Assembly: GCA_037976565.1 (NCBI GenBank)
Contig: CP137683.1
Location: 12,307,923-12,371,922 of the forward strand
Length of the DNA: 64,000 nt
From: Mesocentrotus franciscanus
Lineage: Eukaryota; Echinodermata; Echinoidea; Camarodonta; Strongylocentrotidae
Direction of reading: 5' to 3'
Positions 61,138 through 64,000 of this stretch are shown here, in pieces. The first letter of the stretch is position 1. Each line of letters opens with the position of its first letter. The position numbers were made by a program, and so were the translations under genes. The notes beneath the pieces were generated by a model, which saw nothing but the letters and a program-made list of their open reading frames with translations, was not told the DNA's origin and ran no database searches.

Positions 61138-61863
61138 GAGGGGAGAAAATGTCATGGGGAGGGAGAGTGGATTTCAAAGACTAACAGAAAGACAGAAATG
61201 TGATCTTCAATGTCAGCTAGATAACAAATATCACACATTTTAAATACATATTAAATAAATTCTTTTTCAACATGGGAAACTAGACAAAATGAAAAAGTTT
61301 TATACACCGCAACAGGATAACTAATTATATTCTTGAAAAGATTGTACCTTATAAGTGTAGAATTTATATTTTGATCTGAATCTGAATTCTGAACTTAAAC
61401 AAGATTCAAACATGCATGTGTTATTTCTCATTTATAAACTGATTCTGTATTTTGTACTTGTATTCATTTTATTGGAAGTGAAATAGACCATCTGTTATAA
61501 ATATTACCATTTGAGTAACATATCCTTTTTTTTAACCAAAAGTGCCACTTAGTTTGCAAACATCCTACAAGAACAGCAAAAATTTATTTCATGCACAATT
61601 TCATTTTTGATCTTATGAATGATGGTCTACATCTAACTCCAAATTTCATGTGTCTGTTTTGAATTTTACAACAACTACAACTCTTTCTTACTCCATACAA
61701 CATTGGACACTACAGTTGAACAAAATTGTAATGATAATAAATTTTAAAAATATTTGTCTTACCTTCACTAATTTTGTTACATTTTTGTAGAGGGAAACAG
61801 GTAGGTTGAACAACACAGTGACAATGCTGATCACAAAATAGCGGTTGGCAAGAACGTTTGTTT
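53422..61863 (-). CDS. SLC38A11: SLC38A11-like sodium-coupled neutral amino acid transporter (3' part, 7 exons)
   Basis: Exons in transcription order: 61863-61763, 60916-60843, 59514-59444, 57575-57414, 56543-56431, 54274-54128, 53712-53422 (stop TAG at 53424-53422). All junctions have AG/GT and matching phases. The product (~318 residues visible) aligns with SLC38A11: NRYFVISIVTVLFNLPVSLY, VPHTENPWVFGKS, AFICQHNSFLVYDSLEQ, GYVTFTGHTQGDLLENYC, FPLECFVCREVIENVM, LAVNGVICAVPLICIPSLCY. It contains several hydrophobic membrane helices of the AAAP fold; the HNSFLVY helix lies in the core. The first ~100 or more residues (TM1-TM4) are missing because the gene continues past position 64000 or because I could not detect small exons at 61.9-64 kb. 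Family members move neutral amino acids with sodium across the plasma membrane; the substrate of SLC38A11 itself is poorly known. The closest alternative is another SLC38/SLC36-like transporter, but the TQGDLLENYC and SFLVYDSLE matches favour SLC38A11. Confidence 0.9.
54330..54716. repeat. Imperfect (CAT/CAC)n tract in SLC38A11 intron
   Basis: ~390 bp of CATCAT and CACCAC triplets. It is the insertion site of the nested element that follows; CAC triplets resume at 56323. Confidence 0.9.
54782..56162. mobile_element. Inner inverted-repeat element, ~1.38 kb, nested in the outer one
   Basis: Perfect 11-bp inverted termini: GTCTCGCCTGC (54782-54792) and GCAGGCGAGAC (56152-56162). Near the right end tgtctcgc ... 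gcgagaca (56134-56163) forms a small hairpin. It contains the tandem repeat at 55381-56095 and a GCC/CCG stretch at ~56090-56120. Confidence 0.7.
55381..56095. repeat. Tandem ~170-190 bp units, each with a DR1 nuclear-receptor-type site
   Basis: Four units start near 55381, 55548, 55720 and 55910. Each runs aagt(c)taag...gacctgaaatgacc, then tgacctttgacct, then catgatt(g)gggatacttgat, then aagtttcat and later gatgccacaaca. TGACCTTTGACCT is at 55399-55411, 55743-55755 and 55934-55946, with one mismatch at 55571-55583. Inverted this is AGGTCAAAGGTCA, the DR1 consensus. Confidence 0.85.
57853..57998. repeat. Foldback element with GGGCCC tip (SLC38A11 intron)
   Basis: The left arm is aggccctgtctattagagtt and the right arm inverted is agggccctgtctgatattaa then agagctgcg. 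The centre holds gaaatcaattgcaaattaat. The tip resembles those at 4699 and 24903; the arms resemble 15288 and 41393. Confidence 0.65.
58063..58095. repeat. Single terminal repeat like the 23339/51974 family
   Basis: attaaagatagtttgtccct then tttgcagacct resembles the family terminus attaaagatactatgtccct. I did not find a matching inverted end, so it is a truncated or related element. Confidence 0.45.
58945..59440. repeat. SINE fragment with long (ATC)n tail (SLC38A11 intron)
   Basis: gggtttaaatccctgccatg (B-box-like) and actgtcctttaaaaagacat match the SINE bodies at 16490 and 40125. An imperfect ATC/CAT tract of ~390 bp follows, ending 4 bp before exon 59444-59514's splice site region. Confidence 0.65.
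59614..60082. mobile_element. ~470 bp inverted-repeat element with A-run termini (SLC38A11 intron)
   Basis: The left end is ggcctaaaaaaaaaa then agatgttgtattgcccttta. The right end is aaagggcaatacatc, a T run and aggcc, an inverted copy. Both inner edges carry gggtcggtcg. The 78-codon minus-strand ORF inside has no known match. Non-autonomous DNA element or foldback. Confidence 0.7.
60958..61140. repeat. (GA)n/(CAGAGA)n purine tract (SLC38A11 intron)
   Basis: Starts ~40 bp from the acceptor of exon 60916-60843, on its upstream side. ORFs rich in Ser/Leu are artefacts. Confidence 0.9.
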
Positions 61864-61919
61864 CTGTTAGGATGAAAACAAAGAGAAATGGAGTGAAAAG
61901 GTAGATATGCAGGTATCAA

Positions 61920-62165
61920 AACGTAAGAGAAAGAGGGAAATACAGAAAGAGAGAGGAGAGAGAGAGGAGAGAGATAAGGGAGAGAGATAGAGGAAAGCAA
62001 GTGGGAGGAGAGAGGCGAGGAGGCAAGAGAGGGAGACACAAAATGAGAGGGAAGGAGAAAGGAAGAGGGAGAGGGTGCAAGAAAATGAGGCAGAAAGATA
62101 TAGAAAAATGAATAAGTAATAAAGAGGGAAACAGAAAGATAAAAAGAATGGTAAAACAGAACAAA
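61920..62165. repeat. GA-rich purine tract
   Basis: Imperfect gagaga/gggaga sequence upstream (in gene sense) of exon 61863-61763. Confidence 0.85.
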
Positions 62166-62169
62166 GGAG

Positions 62170-63280
62170 GAACAAAAATAGATGGATGAACAAGTCGAAA
62201 AATTTGATAATGAGCAAAAATTAAAGGAGAGGAACAAAACATATTTAAACAATTTGCAGATTTTTAAGTGTAATTTAAAATTTAATTCCTAAGGAATAGA
62301 ATGACAAGATAAAATATCCTTTCCGGAGAAGAATAAGTGATTTCAAGAATATTCTCCCAATATTCTCCCAATATTAAAACATAATCTCCATACATACATG
62401 TAATAACACAGTTGCATGGAGTAATATAATGTACAGTAACATACACCTTTTCTTCCCGCCTTTCAGGCTAGTACATGCAGTATGGTGCAGTCAGTCCTTG
62501 AGCATATTGTAATTACAGGTAGTCGATGGAAAGAACATTTTCATTAGCTGTACAATACAGCGATTGTAAAGACACCTGCCTCGATATCTGGAAGGTAAAT
62601 TGCTAGCTGAAATCCTCAAAGGTCATTTTCATACCCACCTCCAAAATAACAATTTACGCAGAGCTACACTTTGCCTGTCACGAAGCTTCAGGATCATGTT
62701 AAATTGCATTATTTTGTTTCCTTTCATATTATCCAGTTTTGTCTTTTTTATAATATTCCCCCCATAAACAGTAATTTATCAGTGAAAAAAAGAGGAAATG
62801 CAATTATGTTGTTATTGTGGTATCAATTTTTAAAACCTTGAAAATATACTCATTTCTTGTAGTTACAGCCATTTGCCTCAATAATGAAACAATAACAAAA
62901 TATAAGTATATTTATATGCATATACCAGTCCTTCCCACAACTTCAAAATCAAATTTTTCCTTTCCTTCTATAATAAGTCTTTCATTTCAAAGAAGATATT
63001 TAAAATATTTAAATCAAACAATGCTAATTTACATGTGAATCTCAACATTCAAATAAAGCTGAATATTGTAATAAATAATGTCAATATCTTCAATCATCAA
63101 TGAAGTGTATAAATAGGAGCTCCTCTTTATAAGAAGAGAATATCCATTTCTTTTCTCCTTTGTCAGACATAAGAACAAATTTTATACTCTGTTGCTCATA
63201 ACTACATCTTGAAGGTGATTTTCAAAGGTCGATATATGAAAGTTGGCAGAGAGCCAAACTATATTCATCATCTAATACAA
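62170..63280. other. SLC38A11 upstream intron or flank; no exon recognised
   Basis: I searched for the family's preceding exon (the segment with GDTLSK in vertebrates) and did not find it. AT-rich. Confidence 0.4.
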
Positions 63281-63540
63281 CAGGATGTAATCAACAATAA
63301 ATCAATATCTTTTACAAATGGGGAGATAATATACATGCAAATTATTTCAGAAGCCATACAAAGATTGATATCAACAAGAAATCTGCATATAAGAAATGCC
63401 CAAGCCCCACAAAGGTATGTAATCAACAAGAAATTAACCTACAATAAATTTAAAGAGTACAATGAAACTGAAATCAACAAGAAATTTACCTATACAAAAT
63501 GTAAAGCCCTAAAATGAACTGATATCAACAAGAAACCAAC
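63280..63540. repeat. Degenerate ~55-60 bp tandem repeat (atcaacaagaaa type)
   Basis: The word atcaacaa(g/t)aaa recurs near 63290, 63370, 63423, 63472 and 63525, with related text between (acctacaataaatt, acctatacaaaatg). It yields a 102-codon AT-rich frame that looks spurious. Confidence 0.55.
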
Positions 63541-64000
63541 ACAACCAGTGTCCAGCATAGACAGCTGTAATTAACATGAATCAATTTTTTCTGGTAAAAT
63601 CTTTTAATGGAAGTCTTCTAGCTCTATTCCACAAGCTCTCTCTGTTTGCCCATGTTCTACCTTTTCTCTATTTTTTTAAAAAACTGTACAACTTTCTGTT
63701 TTTCACTACTTATACTTGGATAAAGCTGTAGCATCTAAACCAGTGTACATGGGTGAATAAACAATGTTGCAATTGTTACTCAAATGGACAAGTATCTTTT
63801 TTCTCTGGAATATGCTCTTCTTCAAATTTGTCTTGTCTTGCACTGTCTTTTTTATTAATTCAATTTATATTACATGATTTTAAACAATGCTACTATGTAT
63901 TATGTATCGGCCTTTAGACTGTTTTTACAACAATATATTTTTTATCAGTAAACTAAAATTGTTTGTTTCTTCAGCGGACATGAGGTTAGATCTATTGTAT

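Noticed and set aside
62640..62720. Possible minus-strand exon with a good donor (ggag/gtgggt)
   Set aside because: The translation does not resemble any SLC38 segment and no matching phase was found.

Overview
The window is eukaryotic nuclear DNA: genes split by GT-AG introns, AT-rich intergenic DNA, many microsatellites, and short interspersed and foldback repeats. The repeat content and the sequence of the two recognisable genes suggest a marine invertebrate deuterostome, most likely an echinoderm such as a sea urchin. This identification is an inference and I cannot confirm the species. One 500-base run of N (7277-7776) shows that this is a draft scaffold.

Layout. 1-14.0 kb has no gene that I can support. 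It holds a ~95-100 bp satellite-like array with an inverted segment, a (CTT)n tract, the gap, several degenerate tandem arrays and pieces of transposable elements. 14.95-43.9 kb (+) is a complete RIF1 gene, which I could trace through 32 coding exons from start to stop (about 3,085 codons). It has a HEAT-repeat N-terminus, one giant 4.3-kb exon for the disordered middle, and a C-terminal module with the PP1-docking motifs GILK and RVSF and the conserved DNA-binding CTD. 43.9-44.8 kb is its 3' UTR. 44.8-52.8 kb is intergenic, with a SINE, a (GGT)n tract and an inverted-repeat element. 53.4-61.9 kb (-) is the 3' part of an SLC38A11-like sodium-coupled neutral amino acid transporter. Its seven visible exons are in frame with each other, and the 5' exons lie beyond the right edge. 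The two genes converge tail to tail.

The genes do not form a pathway. RIF1 controls replication timing, double-strand-break repair choice and PP1 recruitment; the other gene is a membrane amino acid transporter.

Main points for a second look: (1) the RIF1 3' UTR appears to be a diverged tandem array of the end of the RIF1 coding region; (2) the disordered part of RIF1 carries seven AT-hook-like motifs; (3) the conserved RIF1 C-terminus is interrupted by two one-base frame breaks, probably assembly errors, which would make automatic annotation lose the PP1 and DNA-binding module; (4) a nested inverted-repeat element in an SLC38A11 intron carries tandem units that each contain a DR1 nuclear-receptor site; (5) several families of foldback elements recur within the window, and some share a CCAGGGCCC tip.
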